A DNA stretch of 64,000 bases from Meconema thalassinum. Taxonomy: Eukaryota > Arthropoda > Insecta > Orthoptera > Tettigoniidae. Position numbers and translations under genes: made by a program. Positions 11,101 through 22,332 of the stretch are shown here, one piece after another. A model generated the notes under the pieces. It made no database searches, was not told the DNA's origin, and saw only the letters and a program-made list of their open reading frames with translations. The stretch is taken from contig OX336392.1 of the NCBI GenBank assembly GCA_946902985.2, positions 20,124,716-20,188,715 on the forward strand. The letters are read 5' to 3'. Position 1 is the stretch's first letter; every line of letters starts with the position of its first letter.

Positions 11101-11773
11101 GCCTACTTAGTATAAAACAAAGTCCCCGATTCTTGGATGTTACGGGTTAACTCGAGAACCACTGGATGGATTTTGATGCGGTTTTCACCATTCTGTAAAG
11201 GATATCTCGAGGATGATTTTTGTAGAAAATACTTTATTAATGATCAAAGGAAGCCGAGCAGTAACAATTTCAGTGGAAAAGTCGAAAGAAAAGCTTACGC
11301 TTGGCAAACCGTTAAAAATATCTAAATTCTATGACTGTAAGAATTGTTCAGCATGAAAAGTTCTACAAAAAAGTTCACGAGAGCTTCAATACATCGCCCA
11401 GTATAAGTGTTTTTACGTTTTAAATTCTTCCAACCGTGTCCATTCAACTACTGAGGCGACAGTTTACGAGCTAGCTAAGGGCGATTTTATCATCCCTGTT
11501 ACATACTAGCTAGCGGGCGAACCTATTGTCCCTGATACAGCCAGCAGCAAACCGTTGAGTCGTATTTAGTTAAAAACGTTAGAGAAGAGTGGTTGTGTTT
11601 GGAGTTTCCCTGGAAGTGCAACTCGGCTTTTCTTCATTTCGCCTGTGAACTTTTCGTTCCGCAAAATTCACAGTCATGTTAAGATTGGACGGAAGGGGGA
11701 TTTGTGTTTCATACACTTCGCCATTCTTAAATTATGTCTGACAAGAATTTGTTGCACATGCAGTACATCTCCA

Positions 11774-14106
11774 TCTATATATATAAAAATCAATGTTACG
11801 TGATAGTTTGTCTGTCTGTGGGTATGTCTCCTATGCGTTCATATACCATTCGTCCGATTGCGATGAAACTTGGGTGAGATGTTGAGTACATTCCAAGGAA
11901 GGTTTCTGACTTAGTAAATCCATTTTACAATAGGTAGCGCACACGTAGATTCAACAAATGAGCGACGATGCGCGAAGCATTTCAGCAAAGTCCCGTATGT
12001 GTTCATATACCATTCGTCCGATAGCGATGAAACTTGGGTGAGATGTTGTGTACACTTACATGAAGGTTTCAAAATTAGTGAATACAATTCACAGTAGATA
12101 GCGCACGAGTAGATTCAACAAATGAGCGACGACACGCAAAGCGTTTCAACAAAGTCCCGTATGCATTCATATACCATTCGTCCGATAGCTATGAAACTTG
12201 CGTAAAATGTTGTGTACACTGCAGGGAAATTTTCTGGCTTAGTACATCCACTTTACAATAGGCAGCGCACGAGTAGATTCAACAAATGAGCTACGACGCG
12301 CGAAGCATTTCAACAAAGTCACGTTTGCGTTCATATACCATTCGTCCGATAGCGATGAAACTAGGCTGAGATTTTGTGTGCACTCCAGGGAAGGTTTCTA
12401 GCTTAGTAAATCCCTTTAAAAATAGGTAGAGCACGAGTAGAATCAACAAATGAGCGACGACGCGCGAAGCGTTTCAACAAAGTCCCATATAATTTCATAT
12501 ACCGTTCATCCGATAGCGATGAAACTTGGGTGAGATGTTGTGTACACTCCAGGGAAGGTTTCTGGCTTAGTACATACATTTTACAATAGCGCACCAGTAG
12601 ATTCAACAAATGAGCGATGACACGCGAAGCGTTTCAACAAAGTCCCGCATAAAGTCATATACCATTCGTCTGATAGTGATAAATGTTTGGTGAATTGTTG
12701 TGTACACTCCAGGAAAGGTTTCTGGCTAAGTAAATCCATTTTACAATACGAAGCGCACGTTTAGATTCAACAAATGAGTGACTACGCGCGAAGCGTTTCG
12801 ACAACGTCCCGTATACGTTCACATACCATTCATCCGATTGCGATGAAACTTGGGTGAGATGTTGTGTACACTCCAGGGAAGGTTTCTGGCTGAGTACATC
12901 CATATTACAATACGTAGCGCAAGAGTAGAATCAACAAATGAGCGACAACACGCGTAGCGTTTCAACCAAGTCCCGTATGCATTCATGTACCATTCGTCCG
13001 TAGCTATGAAACTTGGGTGAGATGTTGTGTACACGTCATGGATAATTTCTGGCTTAGTAAATCCACTATACAATATGCAGCGCACAAGTTGATTCAACAA
13101 ATGAGGGACGACGCGCGAAGCGTTTCAACAAAGTCCCGTATAAGGTCATATACTATTCTGCCGTTAGCGATGAAACTTGGGTGAAATATGGTGGACACTC
13201 CAAGGAAGGTTTCTGGCTTAGTAAATACATTTCACAGTAGGTAGCACACGAGTAGATTCGACAAATGAACGACGACACGCGGAGCGTTTCAATACAGTCC
13301 CCTATGTCTTCATATCCCATTAGTCCGATAGCGATGAAACTTGGGTGAGATGTTGTGGACACTTACGTGACGGTTTCTAACTTAGTAAATACATTTTACA
13401 GCAGGTAGCACACGAGTAGATTCAACAAATGAGTAACGGAGCACGAATCGTTTAAACAAAATCAGGTTTGCGTTCATATACTATTCATCCGATTGCGATG
13501 AAACATTGATCAGTTATTGTGTACCCGCCAGGGAAGAGGACAAGGTAAATCCATTTCACAATAAGTAGCGCAAGAGTAGATGCAACAAATGGGTGACGAC
13601 GCGCGAAGCGTTTCAACAAAATCCCCTATTGCGTTCATATAACATTCTTCGATTGCAATGAAACCTTGATGAGTTATTGTGTACACGCCAGGGAAGGGCT
13701 TTGACTTAGTAATACATTTCTCAATAGGTAGCGCACGAGTAGATTCAACAAATGAGTGACAGCGCACGAATCATTTAAACAAAACCCCCTATACGTGCAT
13801 ATACCATTCATCCGATTGCGATGAATCATTGATGAGTTATTGTGTACACGCCAGGGAAGGGTTTCGACTTAGTAAATCCATTTCACAACAGGTAGCGTAC
13901 GAGTGGATTCAACAAATGAGTGACAGCGATGAAACTTTTGAAAGTTGTTGTGCACGCTTCCACGAATGGTTCTAAATTAGAAAATCCATTTTACGATAGC
14001 TTAGAGGCAGTTAACATGTTGTGTATCCAAAAGCACTTCAAGAAACAGAATTTCAACGCCAACACTTTCTTTGATTGGCATTGCAACGCAAGCCGGGTAC
14101 AGCTTG
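11774..14106 (+). mobile_element. Inner Helitron carrying a ~163 bp minisatellite
   Basis: Begins TCTATATATATAAAAATC followed by GTTTGTCTGTCTGTGGG, the usual insect non-autonomous Helitron 5' end. It ends ...AAGCCGGGTACAGCTTG before T. The CTTG end departs from the usual CTAG but is shared by the copy at 14258-16836. It was inserted into the outer Helitron, which resumes at about 14107. About 85% of it is the tandem array 11830-13915. Confidence 0.85.
11830..13915. repeat. ~163 bp minisatellite array, about 13 units
   Basis: Each unit contains CATTCGTCCGATAGCGATG, GTGTACACTCCAGGGAAGG, TTCTGGCTTAGTAAATCCA and GAGTAGATTCAACAAATGAG with period 160-166 bp. Units diverge by point changes and are not homogenised, with the last three showing a distinct subtype (TTGATGAGTTATTGTGTAC). 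Minus-strand frames such as 12655-12903 and 13510-13767 are read-throughs of the repeat and not genes. Confidence 0.95.
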
Positions 14107-14257
14107 TGATAATATAATTAATAGTCCAGTCGGTGATTTTATACCATCATGCCGAGACGTAAAACGGATATTGGTTGTTCATTGACATTGGAAAAATGGC
14201 GCTTATCACGGAATGCATTCATAACTGTTCCCGGACGAAGCCGGGTCAGGTTGCTAG

Positions 14258-16836
14258 TCTATATATATAAAAATCAATGTTACGTGATAGTTTGTCTGTC
14301 TGTGGGTGTGTATGTCTCCTATGCGTTCATATACCATTCATCCGATTGCGATGAAACTTGGGTGAGATGTTGAGTACACTCCAAGGAAGGTTTCTGACTT
14401 AGTAAATCCATTTTACAATAGGTAGCACACGAGTAGATTCAACAAATGAGCGACGATGCGCGAAGCGTTTCAATCAAGCCCTGTATGTGTTCATATACCA
14501 TTCGTCCGATAGCGATGAAACTTGGGTGAGATGTTGTGTACACTTACGTGAAGGTTTCAAAATTAGTGAATACATTTCACAGTAGATAGCGCACGAGTAG
14601 ATTCAACAAATGAGCGACGACACGCAAAGCGTTTCAACAAAGTCCCGTATGCATTCATATGCCATTCGTCCGATAGCTATGAAACTTGCGTAAAATGTTG
14701 TGTACACTTCAGGGAAATTTTCTGACTTAGTAAATCCACTTTACAATAGGCAGCGCACGAGTAGATTAAACAAATGAGCTACGACGAGCGAAGCATTTCA
14801 ACTAAGTCACGTATGCGTTCATATACCATTTGTCCGATAGCGATGAAACTAGGCTGAGATTTTGTGTGCACTCCAAGGAAGGTTTCTGGCTTAGTAAATC
14901 CCTTTAAACATAGGTAGAGCACGATTAGAATCAACAAATGAGCGACGACGCGCGAAGCGTTTCAACAAAGTCCCATATAAGGTCATATACCATTCATCCG
15001 ATAGCGATGAAACTTGGGTGAGATGTTGTGTACACTCCAGGGAAGGTTTCTGGCTTAGTACATCCATTTTAAAATAGGTAGCGCACCAGTAGATTCAACA
15101 AATGAGCGATGACACGCGAAGCGTTTCAACCAAGTCCCGTATAAGGTCATATACCATTCGTCTGATAGTGATAAATGTTTGGTGAATTGTTATGTACACT
15201 CCAGGAAAGGTTTCTGGCTAAGTAAATCCATTTTACAACACGAAGCGCACGTTTAGATTCAACAAATGAGTGACTACGCGCGAAGCGTTTCGACAACGTC
15301 CCGTATAAGTTCACATACCATTCATCCGATTGCGATGAAACTTGGGTGAGATGTTGTGTACACTCCAGGGAAGGTTTCTGGCTGAGTACATCCATATTAC
15401 AATACGTAGCGCAAGAGTAGAATCAAAAAATGAGCGACGACACGCGAAGCGTTTCAACCAAGTCCCGTAGGCATTCATATAGCATTCGTCCGATAGCTAT
15501 GAAACTTGGGTGAGATGTTGTGTACACGTCATAGAAAGTTTCTGGCTTAGTAAATCCACTATACAATATGCAGCGCACAAGTAGATTCAACAAATGAGGG
15601 ACGACGCGCGAAGCGTTTCAACAAAGTCCCGTATAAGGTCATATACCATTCTGCCGTTAGCGGTGAAACTTGGGTGAAATATGGTGGACACTCCAAGGAA
15701 GGTTTCTGGATTAGTAAATACATTTCACAGTGGGTAGCACACGAGTAGATTCGACAAATGAACGACGACACGCGGAGCGTTTCAATACAGTCCCCTATGT
15801 CTTCATATCCCATTAGTCCGATAGCGATGAAACTTGTGTGAGATGTTGTGGACACTTACGTGACGGTTTCTAACTTAGTAAATACATTTTACAGTAGGTA
15901 GCGCACGAGTAGAATCAACAAATCGGTGACGGGGCGCGAATCGTTTAAACAAAATCTGGTATGCGTTCATATACTATTCATCCGATTGCGATGAAACATT
16001 GATCAGCTACTGTGTACACGCCAGGGAAGGGTTTCGACTTAGTAAATCCATTTCACAATAAGTAGCGCAAGAGTAGATGCAACAAATGGGTGACGACGCG
16101 CGAAGCGTTTCAACAAAATCCCCTATTGCGTTCATATTACCTTCTTCGATTGCGATGAAACCTTGATGAGTTATTGTGTACACGCCAGGGAAGGGCTTCG
16201 ACTTAGTAATACATTTCTCAATAGGTAGCGCGCGAGTAGATTCAACAAATGAGTGACAGCGCACGAATCGTTTAAACAAAACCCCGTATACGTGCATATA
16301 CCATTCATCCGATTGCGATGAAACATTGATGAGTTATTGTGTACACGCCAGGGAAGGGTTTCGACTTAGTAAATCCATTTCAAAATAGCTAGCGCACGAG
16401 TATATGCAACAAATGTGTGACGACGAGCGAAGCGTTTCAACAAAATCCCCTATTCGTTCATATAACCTTCTTCGATAGTGATGAAACCTTGATGAGTTAT
16501 TGTGTACACGCCAGGGTAGGGTTTCGACTTAGTAAATCCATTTATCAATAGGTAGCGTACGAGTAGAATCAACAAATGAGTGACAGCGCACGAATCATTC
16601 AAACAAAATCCCGTATACGTTCATATACCATTCATCCGATTGCGATGAAACTTTTCAAAGTTGTTGTGCACGCTCCCACGAATGGTTCTAAATTAGAAAA
16701 TCCATTTTACGATAGCTTAGGGGCAGTTAACGGAAATTGAAAAACATGTTGTGTATCCAAAAGCACTTCAAGAAACAGAATTTCAACGCCAACACTTTCT
16801 TTGATTGGCATTGCAACGCATGCCGGGTACAGCTTG
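14258..16836 (+). mobile_element. Second array-bearing Helitron, head-to-tail with the first
   Basis: Starts TCTATATATATAAAAATC directly after the CTAG end of the outer Helitron (14254-14257) and ends GCCGGGTACAGCTTG at 16836. Its array (14320-16650) matches that of 11774-14106 unit by unit in the same order, with about two extra units near 16380-16620. This indicates copying of a whole element rather than independent expansion. Confidence 0.85.
14320..16650. repeat. ~163 bp minisatellite array, about 15 units
   Basis: Same unit as 11830-13915; the anchor CGATGAAACTTGGGTGAG or variants recurs about every 163 bp. Corresponding units in the two arrays resemble each other more than neighbouring units do. 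Confidence 0.95.
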
Positions 16837-17170
16837 TTAATAATAATTGATCAAAGGCAAGCGTTATTTGGTTTCAGAGCATAGTTTTTGCTCTCCAGAA
16901 CAATTTGTAAAAGTGGACTCATCCCTTTTATTCCGCCAGCCCTTCAAATGTAAGATGATGATTTAAGCTAATCCCATTCAAATTATGTCATTAAGCATAA
17001 TTAACACTCCGAACAGGAAAAAGTTGCAATTCTGGCTGTGTAACATTCATTTTAAACAACAGAGCCTAAGGGAACGACTTTTTCCTCAAATGTCATGTTG
17101 CTTTAGTAAGTTATGCTTTATCTAATTTTAAATATTATTGGGTATAAGGCAATTAATTTATTATTTAATA
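16837..17170. other. Unassigned AT-rich spacer
   Basis: No frame, repeat or RNA gene recognised between two Helitrons. Confidence 0.4.
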
Positions 17171-17597
17171 TCTATATAAAGGAATGTCTGTCTGTTCGTC
17201 TTTTATGCGTCTATAAACCATTCTTCCGATTGCAATGAAACTTTGATGAGTTGTTGTGTGTACTTACGTGTAGGTTTCTAACTTTGTAAATCCACTTCAC
17301 AGTAGGTAGCGAATGAGTTGATTCAACAAATGAGTGACAGCACACGAATCGTATGAATGACATTTCATATGTATTCATATGCCATTCATCCGATTGCAAT
17401 GAAACTTTGGTGTGTTGTTGAGGACGTTCCCACGAATGTTTCTAAATTAGTTAATACATTTTACGATAGTTTGGAGGCAGTTAGCGGAAGATGAAAAAAA
17501 AAAGAATTGTGTATTCAAAAGCACTTCAAGAAACAAAATTACAACGCCAACACTTTCTTTGATTGGCGTTGCAACGCATGCCGGGTCAGGTTGCTAG
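17171..17597 (+). mobile_element. Minimal Helitron with only two array units
   Basis: Starts TCTATATAAAGGAATGTC followed by TGTCTGTTCGTC. It contains two units of the same minisatellite (near 17220 and 17390) and then the shared 3' domain GAAACAAAATTACAACGCC, and ends GCATGCCGGGTCAGGTTGCTAG followed by T. At 427 bp it is the short relative of the 2.3-2.6 kb elements upstream. Confidence 0.88.
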
Positions 17598-17664
17598 TAA
17601 CATTTAAAACAACGCTTGTCCTGAAATAAAGTGTATTTACTAATCTCTTGTAATTTATTTCAGG

Positions 17665-17731
17665 ATTAGGGCATAACCCAGCTCTTTGGGTACATTCGTG
17701 TTGACCGACTGAAAAGCACTACACTTTTGTT
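17665..17731. repeat. Right arm of inverted repeat flanking the Helitron cluster
   Basis: Reverse complement of 11033-11100, starting ATTAGGGCATAACCC and including TGTTGACCGACTGAAAAGCA. Confidence 0.85.
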
Positions 17732-17984
17732 TTAATTTTTGTAACTAAAAGCAATATAGTTAGTGCATGGAGTTAAGAATGCTATTATCAGAACTTTAAT
17801 GGTGACACACTTGCAGATGTGTTCCAATTATCGTAAAGCTGCGCTCCACATTTAATGTGACATTCTCGAGTATATCAGGGTTTGTATCGTAACGGTCTAC
17901 ATAGGTTATTAACCACCCACTATTTATGTTGTCAAAGATGCTAATGGTTGAATCTTTCAGCGAAATATCAACGAATTATTATTT

Positions 17985-18345
17985 TACTTCTTCTTTCCTC
18001 GAGTTTGTCCATCTTTGGATCGCGTAAAATATCCCATTACATTCACTGCCTCTTATGTTCTTTATCCTCTCTCGCCTTCCAGTAGTTCTTCATTACTTCA
18101 CTTTGTCTCCGTCTTCTCTCTTCCGTCCAGATGTTAACCCGCTTCTTCTTTTACTTCTCCTGGAAATCCTTGAAATTTTTGATCATATTTCTGAAAAGTG
18201 GTCTGTCCTGAATAATATCTATTGTTACTTCCATCTCTCTGTTTATACTTTGTACCCATTGATTACCATTCTTGCTTTTGTATAAATGACTAAAAATTGG
18301 TTTTGTAAGTCTGGTGTTATTCATCCTCATTACGTGTCCAATGAA
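17985..18345 (-). pseudogene. LINE-alpha C-terminal fragment
   Basis: Minus-strand translation gives the end of a non-LTR reverse transcriptase: GHVMRMNNTRLTKPIFSHL near 18300, a central NQWVQSINREMEV, then the basic tail NIWTEERRRRQSEVMKNYW near 18060-18120. A stop interrupts it near 18145. The motif order matches the C-terminus at 9600-9950 but the sequence is well diverged, so this is another member of the same broad lineage. It is flanked by (ATT)-rich sequence at 18340-18380. Confidence 0.72.
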
Positions 18346-18534
18346 ATTATTATTATTATTAATTTATTATTATATTATTATTTTGGAAGTGTTGATATTT
18401 TTGGAAATCAAATAGAATACCTAAGTTTCTTGATAAAATTAATTTTAATAATAACGTTTAAAATTAAAGAGTGAAGGAATTAAATAACATAATAAAAATA
18501 GAATTAAAAATAAATAAGCTCCAAAGAAATAAAA

Positions 18535-19290
18535 TTATAATAATTTGAGATTATAAATATCATCATCATCTTCATCATCTTCATTCCCCTTTTCCAGTTG
18601 ACACTGGGTGGGGTAAAATATGGTTCCTATCCACTTTGTTCTGTCGTTCCACCATTCCTCCTCCAACACATTGTTCCAATCCAGGTTCCGTTTTCTAGTA
18701 CTATTCTCCACTGAGTCCATCCATCGCATTCTTGGTCTTCCTCGTCCTCTCTTCCCTGTAATCCGTCGTTCCAGTGCTCGTCTAGCTATCCTTTCTTCAT
18801 TCATTCGTTTGACATGTCCAAACTATCTCAATCTGTTTTGCTCTAGATTGTCATTTAGTTTCTGTACTCCTAGTTCTTTCCGTATATCTTCATTTCTCAC
18901 TCTGTCCCTCCTCGTTTCCTGGACCATACTTCTCAGGAACCTCATCTCAGCTGCCTGTACTCTGCTCTCATCCCTCTTTGTCATTGTCCAAGTTTCTGCT
19001 GCATATGTCATTATAGGAACATAATATCCTTGTATATAACTTCTTTAGTCTTAATTGGTATATCCTTGTGCCATACTAGTCCCCGTACCTGTTGGTAGAA
19101 AGCACTCCCGAGTTGTATTCTTCTGCTAATTTCCAAATCTAGTCTCCCATCTTCTGTCAGTTCACTTCCCAAGTATTTGAAGTGTTTCACTACTTCCAAT
19201 TCCTTATCTCCTACTTTGATTATTCATTTTCCTTCTTTCTTATCTCTACTCATCACCAGTGTTTTACTCTTCTCCATATTTATCAGAATG
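18535..19290 (-). pseudogene. LINE-beta reverse transcriptase C-terminal fragment
   Basis: Minus-strand pieces in order are VVKHFKYLGSELTEDGRLD near 19190, the YAAETWTMTKRDESRVQAAE block near 18990, RNEDIRKELGVQKLNDNLEQ near 18870, ERRITGKRGRGRPRMRW near 18760 and an acidic end (NEDDEDDDD) produced by a GAT-rich 3' tail at about 18560-18580. Frames break near 19011-19030 and 18823. These post-RT blocks are typical of endonuclease-bearing non-LTR elements. It is a different lineage from LINE-alpha and LINE-gamma. Confidence 0.78.
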
Positions 19291-19723
19291 AATAATTTAC
19301 TATGAACATAAAGATGTTGAAGAAAACAAAAATTATAATTAATAATATTAGAGTTAGGCTAATATAATTCAAATAAACACAAATAAGATATCCTCATCAA
19401 TATTCTGCCCTGTAAATGGTTAAAATGAAAGACTCAAATTTACGAAGAGTATTCAATCGAAACATTCTGTGTGATGTGTTGTTGCTGAAGGGTGGAGATG
19501 CGGATGCGTAAGGTGAGTTGAGTGTATGGCTCGTGCGTTGCGGTCAGATACTTGCTTACTGCTTCATCTCATCCCGTGTGATTTATTTTATGGAGGTTTA
19601 TCAACGATGATGTTTCTATACCACCCATGCCAGTTATTCTTGTTGAATTGAGGAACGTGAGGAGGGCACATCGAGAATTTGTAGCAAGCTGACTCAATAA
19701 ACTTGATCAGCATCTCTTTTAAT
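19291..19723. other. Unassigned sequence
   Basis: No motif or repeat match found in the window. Confidence 0.35.
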
Positions 19724-20405
19724 GGGTCGCGGCTTCGCCCGCGAATATTCTAGTTGTAAAGAGTACACAGCAAAATCTCAATCATGAATGCTATGACTGA
19801 TTTATCCTTAATATGAATAATCAGACTTTATCAATTCGGCTACTGGTGCAGTGGTTAGGGGTTTGTCATTCCTTCATAGCTATATCAGAGCGAATATAAC
19901 AGACACAGTTAATTTAAGGGCCTTTAAATGTGGTTTTTGGAGACCCTTTATAGTCGGGTGAAAAAGACATTTCGTAGCACACTCACACGTGAAAATTGCG
20001 TGAAAAAATTCTAGAGTGCCCCTTGACCCCCTTAAGCACATTATACTGTATGTATATGTATTTTACAGCTTAATTTGGTTCAGTGATAACCTTATAACCG
20101 TCTGGAAACTTTCACAGTAATGTAATAATTGGAATTGCATTGCGTCTTACAGAAATAGATGGACCTGTGAGATTCTGTTACCATGGTTATCGTGTTGCAT
20201 TCTTTCATTATTTCATTGTAAATATACATGTTTTAAGGTATTTATTTAATTGTGAGGCGTTTAAAGAGCGAGTGAGTGCGTTTCGCTTACGCATTGGGTT
20301 ATGCTGAACCTGTAGGTATCCCATATGTGTAGGTTGGTGTTATGGGACCTTATTTTCTGTACAAAACTGGAATGGAACCTTAGCAGAATAATATAGGGAG
20401 GGATA
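19724..20405. repeat. Repeat L, copy 3
   Basis: Begins with the hairpin GCGGCTTCGCCCGC followed by AATATTCTAG and ends AATATAGGGAGGGATA. It lacks the ~20 bp TTAGTTTTCTGGGAATA block found in the other copies and has a longer middle than 9961-10590. Confidence 0.8.
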
Positions 20406-20610
20406 AGTGTCAATGCTGTAAGCCATACACTCTCAATAATACATGTGCTTGAAATGGCTTAAATCATTTGTGCTCACCCTGTACTCGTATATATTTTCAT
20501 CAGTGTTCAAATTAATAGCGTTTAACATTAATAAATAAAAAATAGATGTCCTAACAATGATTTGATTAAAATAAAAGTTCCAAATACATAAATAATACAA
20601 TTTCACAATG

Positions 20611-21113
20611 GCGGCTTCGGTGGCGTAGTCGGTAGCATGCTGAGATCTATGCCCGAGATCGCGTGTTCAAACCCGGCCGAAGTCGTTGGTTTTCTTAAGA
20701 GCGTTAAAAATCCCTCAGTATGCCTTCCTTCACAGGGGAAGTAAAGCCGGCTGTCCCATGGCATAGATTTATGGCATGTAAAGGAACCTACTACTAATTA
20801 CAATTGTGTGAATTTAAATTATTGACCAACGGTCTTAGCTTCCAACGTTCGTCGCCAGGAGGCGACTTGGTGGCGTCTAGTAACCAAGTTCAGAACTAGT
20901 TGGTGGTTGAAGGTGGCGTTTGGCGGCAAAAGTTGAAACTACTTGATAATTCAATGTCTGCAGTCCTTACTTGAATTAAAAACAGATAACACACACTAAT
21001 ACAACCATCACAATTAACACCGGTTATCAGACAGATTCTATACACACCCAAAGTACACGGGGCTACATGACCGCGTTGTCGCCGCCCCTAAACTGAGGAA
21101 CTATCCAACCAAC
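20611..21113 (+). mobile_element. SINE-B, full length (~500 bp)
   Basis: tRNA-like head GCTTCGGTGGCGTAGTCGG with B-box-like GTGTTCAAACCCGG near 20670, then a body including GCCTTCCTTCACAGGGGAAG, and a 3' domain with ACACCGGTTATCAGACAG and CTACATGACCGCGTTGTCG that ends in an AACC-type tail. Imperfect flanking repeats (CAATTTCACAA / CAATTCACAA) are compatible with a target duplication. Confidence 0.88.
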
Positions 21114-21199
21114 AATTCACAACAATCCATCGCAACTCCGGTTTAGAAACATCTTCTAATGTTTGAAAATGTATAACCTACAAAGAAATTATTTTCAGG

Positions 21200-21439
21200 T
21201 AAAGACTGGCTGCGTGGCTCAGGAATAAAGTTCTCTCCTACTGTGCCCATGGTTGCGGGATAGAATCCGGGCACTGTCAGTTGGCATTTGAGAGTGCCCA
21301 AATGAAAGGGAGTCGTGCTAGTAGATTTACTGGCACGTTAAAGATCCCCTTCGGGACGAAATTCTGGCACCCCGGCGTCTCTAAAAGCCACAATAGTTAA
21401 AAGGGACGTAAAACCAATAGCATTATTATTATTATTATG
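21200..21439 (+). mobile_element. SINE-G with (ATT)n tail
   Basis: tRNA-like start CTGGCTGCGTGGCTCAGG, decayed B-box near 21255, then CTGGCACGTTAAAGATCCCC, ACGTAAAACCAATAGC and an (ATT)n tail at 21422-21437. Only copy in the window. Confidence 0.75.
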
Positions 21440-21775
21440 AGGTAAGGTAGACTAATATTTCCCACTTGATACAATTGGGACCTCAATTTGTCCAAGTTGA
21501 AATTCCGGATCCTGTGAGATCTCCGCAGTTAGGCAACTTTGGACATGGTCAGAACTTGGATTGGTGACCGGTTCTGGGTGACCGCGTGCTGTTGGTGTGG
21601 AAGGGAATGGAAGGGTAGAGAAAGAGGAGTGGAAAGCATTTGGCCACCCTACCGCAAGTAAACTCTGGCTCAAGACCACCTCCTCGGAGGTGCAAAAGAG
21701 CCTTCGTGCTGAAAACCTTCCTTCTTCTACTTCTTACGAGGTGACCGATATAAAGTTATTAACTCTTCACTATTT
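21440..21775. other. Unassigned sequence between two SINEs
   Basis: Short frames only; no recognisable motif. Confidence 0.35.
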
Positions 21776-21786
21776 TTTTTTCAATG

Positions 21787-22308
21787 GGTGGCTTCGGTGG
21801 CGTAGTTGGTAGCATGCTCAGCTTCTATGCCCAAGATCGCGTGTTCAGACCTGGCTGAAGTCGTCGGATTTTTTAGGATCGTTAAAAATCCCTCAGTAAG
21901 CCTTCCTTCGGAGGGGAAGTAAAGCCGGCGGTCCCATGTCATAGATTTATGGCATGTTAAAGAACCTTCCACTAATTACACCTGTGTGAAGCTAAATTGT
22001 ATAGGTTAAGAATGTAAACAGTACTCTTATGATCCTACGTTCGTTGCCAAGAGCCGACTGTGGTGGCGTCTAGTAGCTAAGTTCTGAACTAGGCCTAGTA
22101 GTCATTGACGGTGGCGTTTGGTGGCAAAAGTAGGAACTATTTAAATAAATCAAAGTAGCTGTCCTTACTTGAATTAAAGACAGATTCACACACTAATACA
22201 GCCATCACAATTAACACCGGTTATCAGACAGATTCTACACACACCCAAAGTAGACGGGGCTACATGGCCGCGTTGTCGCAGCCCCTAAACTAAGGAACCA
22301 ACCAACCA
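21787..22308 (+). mobile_element. SINE-B with 11 bp target-site duplication
   Basis: Same family as 20611-21113. Flanked by TTTTTTCAATG at 21776-21786 and 22309-22319. Head GGCTTCGGTGGCGTAGTTGG, tail GGAACCAACCAACC. Confidence 0.92.
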
Positions 22309-22332
22309 TTTTTTCAATGCTCTCATTTCACA

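Larger units (their letters stand above)
11104..14257 (+). mobile_element. Outer non-autonomous Helitron, split by a second one
   Basis: The left part 11104-11773 and right part about 14107-14257 match a copy without this insertion at 42116-42971. It starts TACTTAGTATAAAAC. The 3' end carries the hairpin CCCGGACGAAGCCGGG and terminates GGTTGCTAG followed by T, the Helitron pattern (CTRR end, insertion between A and T). No Rep/helicase gene is present. Confidence 0.85.

Noticed and set aside
12403..16297. Many minus-strand frames with repeated 'SLECTQHLTQ' type peptides
   Set aside because: They are translations of the ~163 bp Helitron minisatellite; the period is not a multiple of three, so no continuous protein exists.
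18620..19024. 134-codon plus frame rich in Ser, Phe and Leu
   Set aside because: Antisense shadow of the LINE-beta reverse transcriptase remnant on the minus strand.
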